From Thermoleophilia bacterium (GTDB lineage: Bacteria > Actinomycetota > Thermoleophilia > Gaiellales > Gaiellaceae): a stretch of DNA of 64,000 bases. How positions within the stretch are numbered: position 1 is the stretch's first letter; every line of letters begins with the position of its first letter. Where the stretch lies: contig JAICJI010000001.1 in the NCBI GenBank assembly GCA_025928515.1, positions 1 to 64,000 on the forward strand, written 5' to 3'. The notes under the pieces were generated by a model that saw nothing but the letters and a program-made list of their open reading frames with translations, was not told where the DNA came from and ran no database searches. Both the position numbers and the translations under genes were made by a program. Of the stretch, positions 7,754 through 15,938 are shown piece by piece.

Positions 7754-8662
7754 ATGGCGGTCGGGGTCTTCCCGCTGATCCCCCGCCGGCGCGTGATCGG
7801 TCTCGCCTTCGGCGGCGTGCGCAGCGTGCGGCGGGGCAGCGGCTCCGACGTCGCGGGCTCGCGCCGGTACGTCCCGGGAGACAACCTGGCCTGGATCGAC
7901 TGGGCGGCGTCGGCGCGCCTTTCCGCCGCGCGCGACAACGACGAGTTCATCGTCCGCGAGCTCTTCGCCGACGAGGCCCCGCACGTCGTGATGGTCGCCG
8001 ACCGGCAGCCCTCGATGGGGATTCGCTCGTCCCCGCTGCGCCGGCTCGACAAGCCCGAAGCGCTCCTCAGCAGCCTGGAGCTGATCGCCGAGAGCGCACG
8101 CGCGGTACGAAGCCTGTCGGGCTACTTCGACGATGCGGAAGGCGAGACTCACTGGCTGCCGCCGCGCAGCGAGCGGCAGCGCCCACGCGAACCTCTCGAC
8201 GGTCGGCCGTTCGGTGCCCCGGCCGACACTGTCTCGCGCGGCCTCGAGCATCTGGTCCAGCACCGGCGCGAGCTGCCCACCCAGACCTTCGTCTTCGTCC
8301 TCTCGGACTTCTTCGTCCCGCCGGACGAGAGCACGTGGCTCCGGGCGCTCGAGTACCAGTGGGAGATCGTGCCGGTCCTGATCCAGGACCCCGTCTGGGA
8401 GCGATCGTTCCCCGACGTCGGCGGCATGACCGTCCCGTACGCCGAGCCGACCTCCGCCGGCGTCGTGCCCGTCTACCTCACGCAAGCCGAGGCGAGGCGG
8501 CTCCATGACGAGCACGAGGCGCGCGCCGCAGAGCTCGTGCGCATCTTTCGCTCTCTCGGCACCGAACCGGTTCAGATCGATTCGCACGAGCCGGGCCCGA
8601 TCCTGTCCGCGTTTCTCCGCTGGGCCGACCTCCGGTTGATGGCGAGAGGAGCGGTCGCGTGA
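7754..8662 (+). CDS. DUF58 domain protein
   Basis: A 302-residue protein with the DUF58 hallmark YVPGDNLAWIDWAASARL at residues 39-56, followed by a region resembling a VWA fold (VVMVADRQPSMGI, where the metal-site DxSxS is degenerate as DRQPS). DUF58 proteins almost always sit next to MoxR ATPases and are thought to link the ATPase to membrane VWA partners. No membrane segment is obvious. The start at ATG 7754 lies 33 nt after the moxR stop. The stop overlaps the GTG of the next gene by 4 nt. Confidence 0.82.
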   Translation: MAVGVFPLIPRRRVIGLAFGGVRSVRRGSGSDVAGSRRYVPGDNLAWIDWAASARLSAARDNDEFIVRELFADEAPHVVMVADRQPSMGIRSSPLRRLDKPEALLSSLELIAESARAVRSLSGYFDDAEGETHWLPPRSERQRPREPLDGRPFGAPADTVSRGLEHLVQHRRELPTQTFVFVLSDFFVPPDESTWLRALEYQWEIVPVLIQDPVWERSFPDVGGMTVPYAEPTSAGVVPVYLTQAEARRLHDEHEARAAELVRIFRSLGTEPVQIDSHEPGPILSAFLRWADLRLMARGAVA

Positions 8663-9594
8663 AGCGCGCCACCGTCCTCGCCGCCGTGCTGGCGGCCCTC
8701 GCAGCCGCCGCCCCGGCGAACGCGAAGATTCCGCCCGTCAAGGGAGGCTCGGTGATCGGCCGCAACCTTCCGCTCAAGGTCTTCGCCTCGCTGAATCCGC
8801 CGGTCCATGTGTTCGGGACCGCCGTCACAGCCAAGGTCGCGGTCGTCGCCGACCGGAAGTGGGTCGCTCCGGCGAACCTGCGGGTCACGGGCCACTTCGA
8901 CCCGTACCACCCGGTCGGACCTCCGACGGAGACCCGCACCGAGAGCGGCCGCTTCCTTCAGGTCACGTGGACGTGGACGCTCCGGTGCCTGACGGCCGAC
9001 TGCGTCCCGGTGAGGCCACGCAGCCAGACCACCCACATCTTCCACTTCGGCCCCGCGAACGTCGAATACCTGTCGCCCACCGGCCAGGTCCGCTACGCCC
9101 TCAACGCCCGCTTCCAGCGGCTGGAGGTCGTCTCCGAGCTGAGCCCCGACGTCGTAAAGGGGATCGTCAACCACGCGATCGAGTGGCAGGCTCCGCTCAC
9201 CCCGGTGGCCGCGGCGCGGTATGGGAGGTCTCCGGCGCTCGCGTTCTGGCTCGCCGTCGCCCTCGCGGCCGTGCTCGGAGCCGCCGGCCTGGGTATCGGG
9301 GCTCGTTGGGCCTGGCAGTTCCGCCCGGTCAAGGCCGAGGACGACCTGATGCTGCGTGGCTCGTCGCTAGAACGGGCACTCGGCCTCTTCTTCTGGGCGC
9401 GCGAGCACGACGACGAGACCCTGCAACGGAAAGCGCTCGAGCGGGTCGCGGACGAGTTGCCCTTCGACGTGCATGACCTCTCCGAGACGGCACGCGCTCT
9501 CGCCTGGTCGCGGGAGATCCCGGACGAGGAGGACGTCCAGGAGATCTCCGAGCGGGCCGGGATCCACCGCCGCAACGGGGAGCCGAAGCTGTGA
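8659..9594 (+). CDS. Secreted/membrane-anchored protein of the MoxR operon
   Basis: A 311-residue protein with a signal peptide (RATVLAAVLAALAAAAPANA), an extracytoplasmic beta-rich domain of about 165 residues, one membrane helix near residues 195-215 (LAFWLAVALAAVLGAAGLGI) and a cytoplasmic tail of about 90 residues rich in acidic and helical stretches. This is the topology of BatD-like proteins in MoxR/Bat operons, but I see no motif that would prove the family. The extracytoplasmic part carries a Cys pair (RCLTADC) that could form a disulfide. Overlaps both neighbours by 4 nt, so translation is coupled. Confidence 0.7.
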   Translation: MKRATVLAAVLAALAAAAPANAKIPPVKGGSVIGRNLPLKVFASLNPPVHVFGTAVTAKVAVVADRKWVAPANLRVTGHFDPYHPVGPPTETRTESGRFLQVTWTWTLRCLTADCVPVRPRSQTTHIFHFGPANVEYLSPTGQVRYALNARFQRLEVVSELSPDVVKGIVNHAIEWQAPLTPVAAARYGRSPALAFWLAVALAAVLGAAGLGIGARWAWQFRPVKAEDDLMLRGSSLERALGLFFWAREHDDETLQRKALERVADELPFDVHDLSETARALAWSREIPDEEDVQEISERAGIHRRNGEPKL

Positions 9595-10436
9595 GAGGGA
9601 TGACACTCGATCGCCGCAGCCCGACCCGGCTCGGTGACCTGCCCCAGCTGGCGCAGCCGGCCTGGCGCACGACCTTCGTCCGCGTCGGCCTGGCGCTCGC
9701 CCTGGCGGCGACGCTCGCCGGCGCGGTGCTGCTGGCGCGCTCCGCCGGCAGCGGACGGGCGGCAGTGCTGCCCGTCGGCGCGAAGACGGGCGTGATTGTC
9801 TCCGACATGTCGGCAAGCGTCGCCGGCCCGACCTTCGAGCGGGTCGCCACGGTCGTGCGCGGGCTCGTGGCGGCGAACCAGGCGATGGGGCTCGTCATGT
9901 TCTCGGACGTCGCCTACGAGCTCCTCCCGCCGAACACGCCGCCGAGCGCGCTCGAACAATTCGTCCGCTTCTTCGTCCCCGAGAAGGTGGCCCAGGGCCA
10001 GCCGTTGTTCGGGCAGAGCCCGTGGAGCCAGTTCAGCGGGGGCACCAGGATCTCGACCGGTCTCGTTGCCGGCGAGCAGGCGCTCCTGCGCGCAGGCGAG
10101 CCGCACGGGGCCTTGGTGTTGATGAGCGACCTCAACGACGCGCAGGACGACAGGGAGCCGCTCGTCGCCGAGGCACTCACGTTGAAGAAGGCGCACGTCC
10201 CGATCCGGATCGTGCCGCTCAACGCGTCCCCGCAGAACGTCGCGCTCTTCAGCCAGCTCTTCGGCTCGGGCGTCTTCGTCAGCGTCCATGCGTTCAGGCA
10301 TCAGGGGAAGCACCGCGTGCTGCCGGTTTCCGCCGGCTCGCCGTGGGCCCTGCTCACGGTCGGCCTCGTGTTCATCGGGCTGCTGGCCGCGAACGAGCGA
10401 CTCAACTCTCGCCTCGTCCCGGAGTCGGCTGCGTGA
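9591..10436 (+). CDS. Membrane-anchored VWA-domain protein
   Basis: A 281-residue protein with a membrane helix near residues 30-50, a von Willebrand A domain whose metal-ion-dependent adhesion site reads D72-M-S-A-S, and a C-terminal membrane helix (ALLTVGLVFIGLLAA). Internal motifs such as GLVMFSDVAYELLPP and GALVLMSDLNDAQDD fit the VWA core strands. The GTG at 9591 overlaps the previous stop (GTGA); the ATG at 9600 is an alternative. VWA proteins beside MoxR are its usual clients, so this is a probable partner of the 6713 ATPase and pairs with the second VWA protein at 11062. Confidence 0.78.
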   Translation: MRGMTLDRRSPTRLGDLPQLAQPAWRTTFVRVGLALALAATLAGAVLLARSAGSGRAAVLPVGAKTGVIVSDMSASVAGPTFERVATVVRGLVAANQAMGLVMFSDVAYELLPPNTPPSALEQFVRFFVPEKVAQGQPLFGQSPWSQFSGGTRISTGLVAGEQALLRAGEPHGALVLMSDLNDAQDDREPLVAEALTLKKAHVPIRIVPLNASPQNVALFSQLFGSGVFVSVHAFRHQGKHRVLPVSAGSPWALLTVGLVFIGLLAANERLNSRLVPESAA

Positions 10437-11065
10437 ACCGGCTTCGTCGCGCGCTCCCACCGGTCGCGGCAGTCGTCCTGCTCGGGCTCGCCGCCGTGCT
10501 CGTGCTGTTCGCGACCGACGTCCGCGCCTGGCAGGGCAGAGTCACGCGAGACGACGCGGCCTTCCGGGTACAGCGCTCGCACGTGGGCTACTGGCGCACT
10601 CCCACGATCCTCCCGGGCGACCCGGCGCGCTCGGTCCTCGGCCTCGACGATGCGCTCGCGTTCCGGCGGGCGATGCAGCTCTTCTGGCTGAGCACCGTCG
10701 GCGCGAGCACCGCGGGCCAGGCCGACCTCGCGCAACTGCGCGTCGTGGCCGAGGCGCGACTGCAGACGCTCGCCGATTCGGCGGGGACTCGAGAGGAACG
10801 CTCGACCGCCGCCAACCTCCTCGGCGTCATGGCCGTGACGACGTCCGCAGCCGACAGCCCGACCCAGAAGGCGACGGTCGAGCGCGCGAAGCGCTACTTC
10901 GGGCTCGCGGTCCGCGAGGAGCCGACGAACTACGCGGCGAGGCTCAACCTCGAGCTCACTCTGCGCCTCGAAAAGCCGGGCAAGTCGCGCCTCGACCAGG
11001 ACGCCCGCGGCGGCTTCGGCTTCGGCGGCGCGAACGGCCTGGGCGTCGTCGGCGGAGGCCTCTGA
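10433..11065 (+). CDS. Single-pass membrane protein with helical (TPR-like) extracytoplasmic part
   Basis: A 210-residue protein: a membrane helix at residues 8-28 (PPVAAVVLLGLAAVLVLFAT), then a region with repeated Ala/Leu helices (RRAMQLFWLSTVGAST, AQLRVVAEARLQTLAD, AKRYFGLAVREEPTNYAARL) that looks like one or two TPR-type hairpins, and a Gly-rich end. Small TPR proteins sit in other MoxR/VWA operons as scaffold subunits. The GTG start overlaps the previous stop (GTGA). No catalytic motif is visible; the function is inferred only from context. Confidence 0.68.
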   Translation: MNRLRRALPPVAAVVLLGLAAVLVLFATDVRAWQGRVTRDDAAFRVQRSHVGYWRTPTILPGDPARSVLGLDDALAFRRAMQLFWLSTVGASTAGQADLAQLRVVAEARLQTLADSAGTREERSTAANLLGVMAVTTSAADSPTQKATVERAKRYFGLAVREEPTNYAARLNLELTLRLEKPGKSRLDQDARGGFGFGGANGLGVVGGGL

Positions 11066-12027
11066 CGGGCATCTCGTTCCTCACGCCGATCGACGCGCTG
11101 TTCGCGCTCGCGGCGGTGTTCCCGCTGGCTGCCCTGTGGCTGGCCCAGCGCAGGATCGAGCAGCTGCGCCGCGTCTTCTCGCTGGCGCCCACCCACCGGC
11201 GTGAGCTGATGAGCGTGGTCGCGGCTCTCGCCCTCCTGCCGATGCTCCTCGGAGTCGCCGCCGCCCAGCCGGTCGTCATCCGCCACCAGTCGCTGGGAGT
11301 GCGGGCCGACGTCCAGGCGTTCTTCGTCTTCGACACCTCCCTCTCGATGTCCGCGCGCGAGAGCAAGGACGGCCCGACCCGGCTGGAGCGAGCAAAACAC
11401 GAAGCCGACCAGGTAATCCCGCAGCTCGGCGACATCCCGATCGGCCTCGCGACGATGACCGACCGGGTGCTTCCCGACCTCATGCCGACCCCGAACCTCG
11501 CGGTCATCCTGCGCACCCTCCACCAGTCGGTCGGCATCGACCGGCCGCCGCCGAGCCAGGTCTACGACGGGCGCGCAACGACCTTCCAGGCGCTCTTCCC
11601 GATCCCGACCGCGAACTTCTACAACCCCGGCGTCACGCATCGGATCCTCGTCGTCTTCACCGACGGCGAAGACGCTCCGTTCCGCTCCTCCGTTGACTTC
11701 GAACTCGCGCGCGCGATGACCGTGCACCCCCTGTTCGTGCGCGTCTGGACGCCGACGGATCGGATCTACCTGCACGGCCGGGTCAACGGCAAATACCGCC
11801 CCGATCCCGCGAGCGGCAGCGTGTTGCGCCGATTCACAGCGGCCGCCCACGGCCAGGTCTTCGGGGAAAACGACCCGGACGCACTCGTCCAGGAGATCCG
11901 CGACGAAGCCGGCAACTCGCCTGCCCGAACAACCGTGGTCGGCTATGCGCGGGTCGCGCTCGCACCGTGGTTCGTCCTCGCGGGAGTCATTCCGCTCGGC
12001 TTCCTGCTCTACCGCAGGAACCTGTAG
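11062..12027 (+). CDS. BatA/B-like VWA membrane protein, CTG start proposed
   Basis: A 321-residue protein with two N-terminal membrane helices (about residues 9-27 and 50-69), a VWA domain with a complete metal site D91-T-S-L-S and a later TDGEDAPF segment, and a C-terminal membrane helix (APWFVLAGVIPLGFLL). This is the BatA/BatB arrangement. No ATG, GTG or TTG lies before the first helix; the frame begins L-T-G-I-S-F-L-T-P with CTG at 11062, whose last two bases start the upstream TGA. That mirrors the GTGA overlaps of its neighbours, so CTG is the proposed start. It is the last gene of the MoxR operon. Confidence 0.78.
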   Translation: MTGISFLTPIDALFALAAVFPLAALWLAQRRIEQLRRVFSLAPTHRRELMSVVAALALLPMLLGVAAAQPVVIRHQSLGVRADVQAFFVFDTSLSMSARESKDGPTRLERAKHEADQVIPQLGDIPIGLATMTDRVLPDLMPTPNLAVILRTLHQSVGIDRPPPSQVYDGRATTFQALFPIPTANFYNPGVTHRILVVFTDGEDAPFRSSVDFELARAMTVHPLFVRVWTPTDRIYLHGRVNGKYRPDPASGSVLRRFTAAAHGQVFGENDPDALVQEIRDEAGNSPARTTVVGYARVALAPWFVLAGVIPLGFLLYRRNL

Positions 12028-12039
12028 CCAGTCGGGCGG

Positions 12040-12255
12040 CTAGTCGACTCGCACGACGACGAGGATGTTGTACGGCGAGCGGGGAACGTTCGGCACGTGT
12101 TCGCGAAGCGTGACGCGCCACGGGCCGGACCCATTGGACAGGTAGAGCTCCTGGCCCTCCACGGGCTCCTTCTCGGGGACGTCGTACACGTAGTTCTTCA
12201 TGACGAGAGGGCCGTCGAGCGATCCCTCGCGGACAGTCCAGGTGTACGGCGCCAC
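12040..12255 (-). CDS. Small conserved-looking hypothetical protein
   Basis: A 71-residue protein with alternating polar and hydrophobic beta strands (YTWTVREGSL, NYVYDVPEKE, NILVVVRVD) and no signal or metal motif. It may be a small beta sandwich. The GTG start is preceded by a GAGAAT element 6 nt upstream, compatible with a leaderless message. It is convergent with the VWA gene (12 bp apart) and lies just downstream of tRNA-Cys on the same strand. I do not recognise a family. Confidence 0.5.
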   Translation of the reverse strand: MAPYTWTVREGSLDGPLVMKNYVYDVPEKEPVEGQELYLSNGSGPWRVTLREHVPNVPRSPYNILVVVRVD

Positions 12256-12300
12256 GTGTGGATTCTCTCAGGTGATCCGGAGGGTCTCGAGCTACGAAGA

Positions 12301-12371
12301 AGGCGCCTAGCGGAGTCGAACCGCTGTAAACGGCTTTGCAGGCCGCTGCCTAACCACTCGGCCAAGGCGCC
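12301..12371 (-). tRNA. tRNA-Cys (GCA)
   Basis: Read on the minus strand it folds into a complete cloverleaf: a 7-bp acceptor (GGCGCCT/AGGCGCC), anticodon loop CTGCAAA with GCA, T-loop TTCGACT, and discriminator U, the identity base for cysteine tRNAs. CCA is not encoded. Confidence 0.95.
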
Positions 12372-12394
12372 GCGCGAGGGAATCGTATCGTCGG

Positions 12395-14110
12395 CTAGCC
12401 GACGACTTCGTCGAGGAAGGCGACCGCCCGCTCGAACACGTCGACGCGATTCACGAGCTTCTCGACCGGATGCCCTTCGTCTTCGTAGATCACGAGCTCG
12501 CAGCGAACGCCTCTCTGCACGAGCTCGCGATGGATGGCCTCCGACTCGCTCACCGGCACGCGCGGGTCGTTGCGGCCGTGCTCGATGAAGAGCGGCGCCC
12601 TGATCGCCTCGAGGCGACTCCACGGCGAGAGACGCTCGAGCAGCTCGGGGTCGCCCAGCGGGCCGTACTCGCGCTCGCGCGCCGCGCGCCGCCAGGCCGA
12701 CGTGTTCTCGAGGAAGGTGCGGAGGTTCGAGATGCCGACGAACTCGATCCCGGCCGCCCACAGCTCCGGCTGGAACGCGAGCGCGGACAGCACCATGTAC
12801 CCGCCGTACGAGCGTCCGTAGACGACGGCGCGCGAGCCGTCGACCTCCGGCCGCGCCGCGAGCCAGGCATGGAGCGAGGCGAGGTCCGCGACCGAGTCGA
12901 GCCGCTTCTCGACGTCGTCCAGGTGCTCGAAGCGCTTCCCGTAGCCGGTCGAGCCGCGCACGTTCGGCGCCGCCACTGCGTAGCCCCGGGCGACGAGGTA
13001 CTGCGTGAACGCGCCGAAGCCCCCCGAGTACCACGGCCGCCACTGGCTTTCGGGCCCGCCGTGCACGGTCACGACCACCGGGAACGGCCCCTCGCCCTCG
13101 GGCCGGAAGAGGAAGACGGGGATGGACTCGCCGTCGAAGCCGTCGAAGCGGTGCAGCTCCGGCTCGATTCCGCCCTCGACGGCGCCGAGATCGGTCAGCT
13201 TCCGAGCAGCTCCCGAGCCGAAGTCGTGCACCCACACCTGATGGGGCTCCGTCGGCGTCGAGAACGCGAAGGCGACACGGTCTCCGTCGGGAGAGAAGAC
13301 GAAGTGCTCCGCCAGCCCATCGCCCGGCAGCGAGATGCCGTCGATCCGCGAGTACCCGTCCTCGTTCGCGACCACGAGCAGGTGCCGGCCCGCGTCGTCG
13401 CCGAAGCACTCGAGATCCCAGTCCGCCGCGTGCATGACGTCCCACCCGCCGCCGAGCGTGTAGCGGGAGACAGCGAAGGTGTCACGCCCTTCGTTCGTCG
13501 CGGCGAGGAAGCCGGACGAGTCGGGGAGCCAGACGGGCGACATGTACTCGGCCGCTCCGTCGTGGGGCGTCACGTGGACGACCTCGCCACTCTCGATCCC
13601 GAGCAGGAACAGGTTCGAGTCACCGCTCAGCTCGCCGAGCTGCTCGGCGACGAACCACCGTCCGTCCGGGGAGATCTCGCCGGAGGCGCACCAGCCGCCG
13701 AGCTCGAAGCTCCGCTCCTCCCCGCTCTCGAGCCGGCGGACGACGACGTCGAAGTCGAGCCCGTTGCGGCGGTTGGTCGAGTAGGCGAGCAGCCTCCCGT
13801 CGCGCGAGACGTGCGGCGTGCGGTGGATGAAGCGCGGGTCGACGACGAGCGGCTCGCCGTCGAGATGGAGCTGACCGCGCTCGTTCCCGCCCTCGTCGAT
13901 CTCGAGCAGCAGCCGGTCGTCCGGCAGGAGCTGCCCCTCTACCGGCTCGGCGTAGCTCGTCAGCTGCTCGAGCTCACCGGTGGGCAGCGGCAGCCGGTAG
14001 AGCTGACGTGTCCCCGAGAGGTCGCAGGCGACGAGCAGCCACGAGCCGTCGTGCGACCACGACAGCGGATACGCCTGCCGCAGCTCGAGCAGCGTCCGCA
14101 GATCCCTCAC
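12395..14110 (-). CDS. S9 family (prolyl oligopeptidase/acylaminoacyl) peptidase
   Basis: A 571-residue serine peptidase with an N-terminal beta-propeller (residues about 20-320, repeated blades such as SWSHDGSWLLVACD and SPDGDRVAFAFS) and a C-terminal alpha/beta hydrolase. The nucleophile is S434 in GRSYGGYM, the acid is in GRNDPRVP and the His is H547 in DEGHPVEK. Such enzymes cleave short peptides or N-acylated residues in the cytoplasm. No signal peptide. The GTG at 14110 is preceded by TAGCTT and 6 nt, so it is probably leaderless. Substrate specificity cannot be told. Confidence 0.9.
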   Translation of the reverse strand: MRDLRTLLELRQAYPLSWSHDGSWLLVACDLSGTRQLYRLPLPTGELEQLTSYAEPVEGQLLPDDRLLLEIDEGGNERGQLHLDGEPLVVDPRFIHRTPHVSRDGRLLAYSTNRRNGLDFDVVVRRLESGEERSFELGGWCASGEISPDGRWFVAEQLGELSGDSNLFLLGIESGEVVHVTPHDGAAEYMSPVWLPDSSGFLAATNEGRDTFAVSRYTLGGGWDVMHAADWDLECFGDDAGRHLLVVANEDGYSRIDGISLPGDGLAEHFVFSPDGDRVAFAFSTPTEPHQVWVHDFGSGAARKLTDLGAVEGGIEPELHRFDGFDGESIPVFLFRPEGEGPFPVVVTVHGGPESQWRPWYSGGFGAFTQYLVARGYAVAAPNVRGSTGYGKRFEHLDDVEKRLDSVADLASLHAWLAARPEVDGSRAVVYGRSYGGYMVLSALAFQPELWAAGIEFVGISNLRTFLENTSAWRRAAREREYGPLGDPELLERLSPWSRLEAIRAPLFIEHGRNDPRVPVSESEAIHRELVQRGVRCELVIYEDEGHPVEKLVNRVDVFERAVAFLDEVVG

Positions 14111-14159
14111 GCCCTGAAGCTATCGAGCGCGGGTCAGCCGGTGCCGCGGCGCGCGACGA

Positions 14160-15176
14160 TCATGCCGGCGAGCCGGCCATCTCGGGGATGATCTGGTCGC
14201 CGAACGCCTGCAGAGTCTCCTCCTGCCCGTGGGTCATGAGGTAGATGTTGAACTGGTCGACGCCGACCGACTCGAGCTCGCGCAGCTTCGCCTTCGCCTG
14301 CTCGGTGTTGCCGAGCACGCAGAAGCGGTCGCAGATCTCATCCGTGACGAACTCACCGTGTTTCGCACCCACGCGCGAGTGCTCGTTGTAGTCGTAGAAC
14401 TTGCGCGCCTGGACGTAGTCGGTGAGCGCCTTCGGCACGGCACTGCCGTCGGCGCCGTAGCGCTCGATCAGGTCCATCACGTGGTTCGAGACCATCGCCG
14501 GGAACCAGCGCACCTGCTCGCGCGCGTCCGCGAGGTCGTCGGTGATGTGGGCCGGCGCGCCGACGATGCACTTCAGCTGCGCCGGGTCGCGCCCCGCCTC
14601 CTCGGCGGCGCGACGAGCTGTGTCCATGATCCACTGGATGATCTCGGGGTCGGCGAGCTGGATGATCACGCCGTCCGCGACGCGACCGGCGACGGCGAGC
14701 GCCCGTGGCCCGTAGCCGGCGACCCACATCGGAATCGGCGGCAGCTCCGGCCGGATCCACTTGAGCTGGAGCTGCTTGCCGTTCCACTCGACTTCGCGGC
14801 CGTTCATGAAGTCGCGCACCATCGCGCAGGAGCGCTCGAACTCCGCCACCTTCATCGGCTGCCGCCCGATGTAGCGGACGGCGGAGTCGCCGCGCCCTAC
14901 GCCCATCGCCATCCTTCCGTCCGAGAGGTCGTGCAGGGTCGCGTACGCGCTCGCGAGCACGGTCGGGTCACGCGTCGCCGGGTTCGTCACGAAGTGGCCG
15001 AGCCTGATCGTCGAGGTCTCGCGTGCGGCGACGGCGAGCATCGGCACCGACTCCTGCCAGAGGACGTGCGAGTCGTACGTCCACGCGTAGCCGAAGCCGT
15101 GGCGCTCGGCGAGCTGAATCAGCTCGAGCCAGCGAGAGAACGGCGGATCCGGGAGAACCGTGACGCCGAAGTCCAT
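14160..15176 (-). CDS. LLM-class F420-dependent oxidoreductase
   Basis: A 338-residue bacterial-luciferase-like (TIM barrel) oxidoreductase. Typical segments include MDFGVTVLPDPPFSRWLELIQ, FGYAWTYDSHVLWQE, IRLGHFVTNPATRDPTVLA, DLSDGRMAMGVGRGDSAV and MWVAGYGPRALAVAGRVADG. Members bind F420 or FMN. Its place beside dihydropyrimidinase and carbamoylase genes, with no dihydropyrimidine dehydrogenase in view, makes it a candidate for a ring-reducing or ring-opening step in pyrimidine breakdown; that is inference. The ATG is preceded by TAGGCT and 7 nt (leaderless). A separate transcript from the two genes upstream on the same strand is likely. Confidence 0.87.
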   Translation of the reverse strand: MDFGVTVLPDPPFSRWLELIQLAERHGFGYAWTYDSHVLWQESVPMLAVAARETSTIRLGHFVTNPATRDPTVLASAYATLHDLSDGRMAMGVGRGDSAVRYIGRQPMKVAEFERSCAMVRDFMNGREVEWNGKQLQLKWIRPELPPIPMWVAGYGPRALAVAGRVADGVIIQLADPEIIQWIMDTARRAAEEAGRDPAQLKCIVGAPAHITDDLADAREQVRWFPAMVSNHVMDLIERYGADGSAVPKALTDYVQARKFYDYNEHSRVGAKHGEFVTDEICDRFCVLGNTEQAKAKLRELESVGVDQFNIYLMTHGQEETLQAFGDQIIPEMAGSPA

Positions 15177-15201
15177 GACCGCGAGCCTATCGCTGCGGAG
15201 C

Positions 15202-15516
15202 TCACGCGACCAGGTCGTAGCTACCGGCGACGAGCTCGCGCACGAGGTCGTCTCCTACGGCGCCGCCGCAGGTGACGGTCAGCCAGTGGCGCTTGTTCAG
15301 GTGGTAGCCGGGCTCGATCTCGTCGTAGCTCCCGCGCAGTTGCTCGCCGAGCTCCGGCTCGCACTTGACGCTCACCTTGAGCGGCTTCCGCTTCAGCTGG
15401 GCGAGCGCGAACATCTTCCCGCCCACCTTGAAGACGGACGTCTCGGGGCCGAACGGAAAGGTCTCCTCGGCCCGCGCGAAGGTGAGGCAGAGCCTGCGGA
15501 GCCGCGCGGGCGTCAC
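15202..15516 (-). CDS. MmcQ/YjbR family protein
   Basis: A 104-residue YjbR/CyaY-like fold protein: FPFGPETSVFKVGGKMFAL, KVSVKCEPELGEQLRG and NKRHWLTV are the usual conserved segments. The family is often called DNA-binding but its biochemical role is not established. The GTG start overlaps the stop of the 15513 gene by 4 nt, so it is translationally coupled to the deazaflavin-dependent nitroreductase upstream. Confidence 0.8.
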   Translation of the reverse strand: MTPARLRRLCLTFARAEETFPFGPETSVFKVGGKMFALAQLKRKPLKVSVKCEPELGEQLRGSYDEIEPGYHLNKRHWLTVTCGGAVGDDLVRELVAGSYDLVA

Positions 15517-15938
15517 ACTCGCTCGAGCACCACGACCGGAATCTCGCGGTCCGTCCTCGTGGCGTACTCGTCGTAGTGAGGCCAGATCTCGTTCATCAGT
15601 TCCCAGAGCCGCTCGCGCTCCTCGCCCTCCGCGACGCGCGCGCGGGCGCGGAACCTGTCGCCCTTGATCTGAACACCGACCTCGGGCGTCCTCGCGAGGT
15701 TCTCGAACCAGCCGGGATGGTCCGGGGCGCCGCCCTTCGAGGCGACGATCACGGGCGTCTCGCCGTCGAGGTTGTAGATGAGCGGTGTCGTCGTCTCGCG
15801 GCCGCTCTTCCGGCCCGTGGTGGTGAGGAGAAGGATCGTCGCCCCCTCCTTCCAGACGTGTCCGACCTCGCCGTCGGTCTCCCGGTAGCGCCGGACGTGC
15901 TCTTCACCGTAGAGCTGCGCTGCCTCGGTGTTGCTCAT
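15513..15938 (-). CDS. Deazaflavin (F420)-dependent nitroreductase family protein
   Basis: A 141-residue protein of the DDN/F420-dependent nitroreductase family, a split-barrel fold. Landmarks are ILLLTTTGRKSGRETTTPLIYN, where the TGRKSG loop binds the cofactor phosphate, and VIVASKGGAPDHPGWFENL. These enzymes use reduced F420 to reduce quinones or other acceptors. Together with the LLM gene nearby it implies the organism makes F420. The ATG start lies 35 nt inside the carbamoylase gene upstream, so the two are coupled. Confidence 0.85.
   Translation of the reverse strand: MSNTEAAQLYGEEHVRRYRETDGEVGHVWKEGATILLLTTTGRKSGRETTTPLIYNLDGETPVIVASKGGAPDHPGWFENLARTPEVGVQIKGDRFRARARVAEGEERERLWELMNEIWPHYDEYATRTDREIPVVVLERV

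Noticed and set aside
12470..14191. 573-codon open frame opposite the S9 peptidase
   Set aside because: Low-complexity Arg/Glu/Val composition typical of antisense shadow frames; the peptidase on the minus strand has all catalytic motifs.
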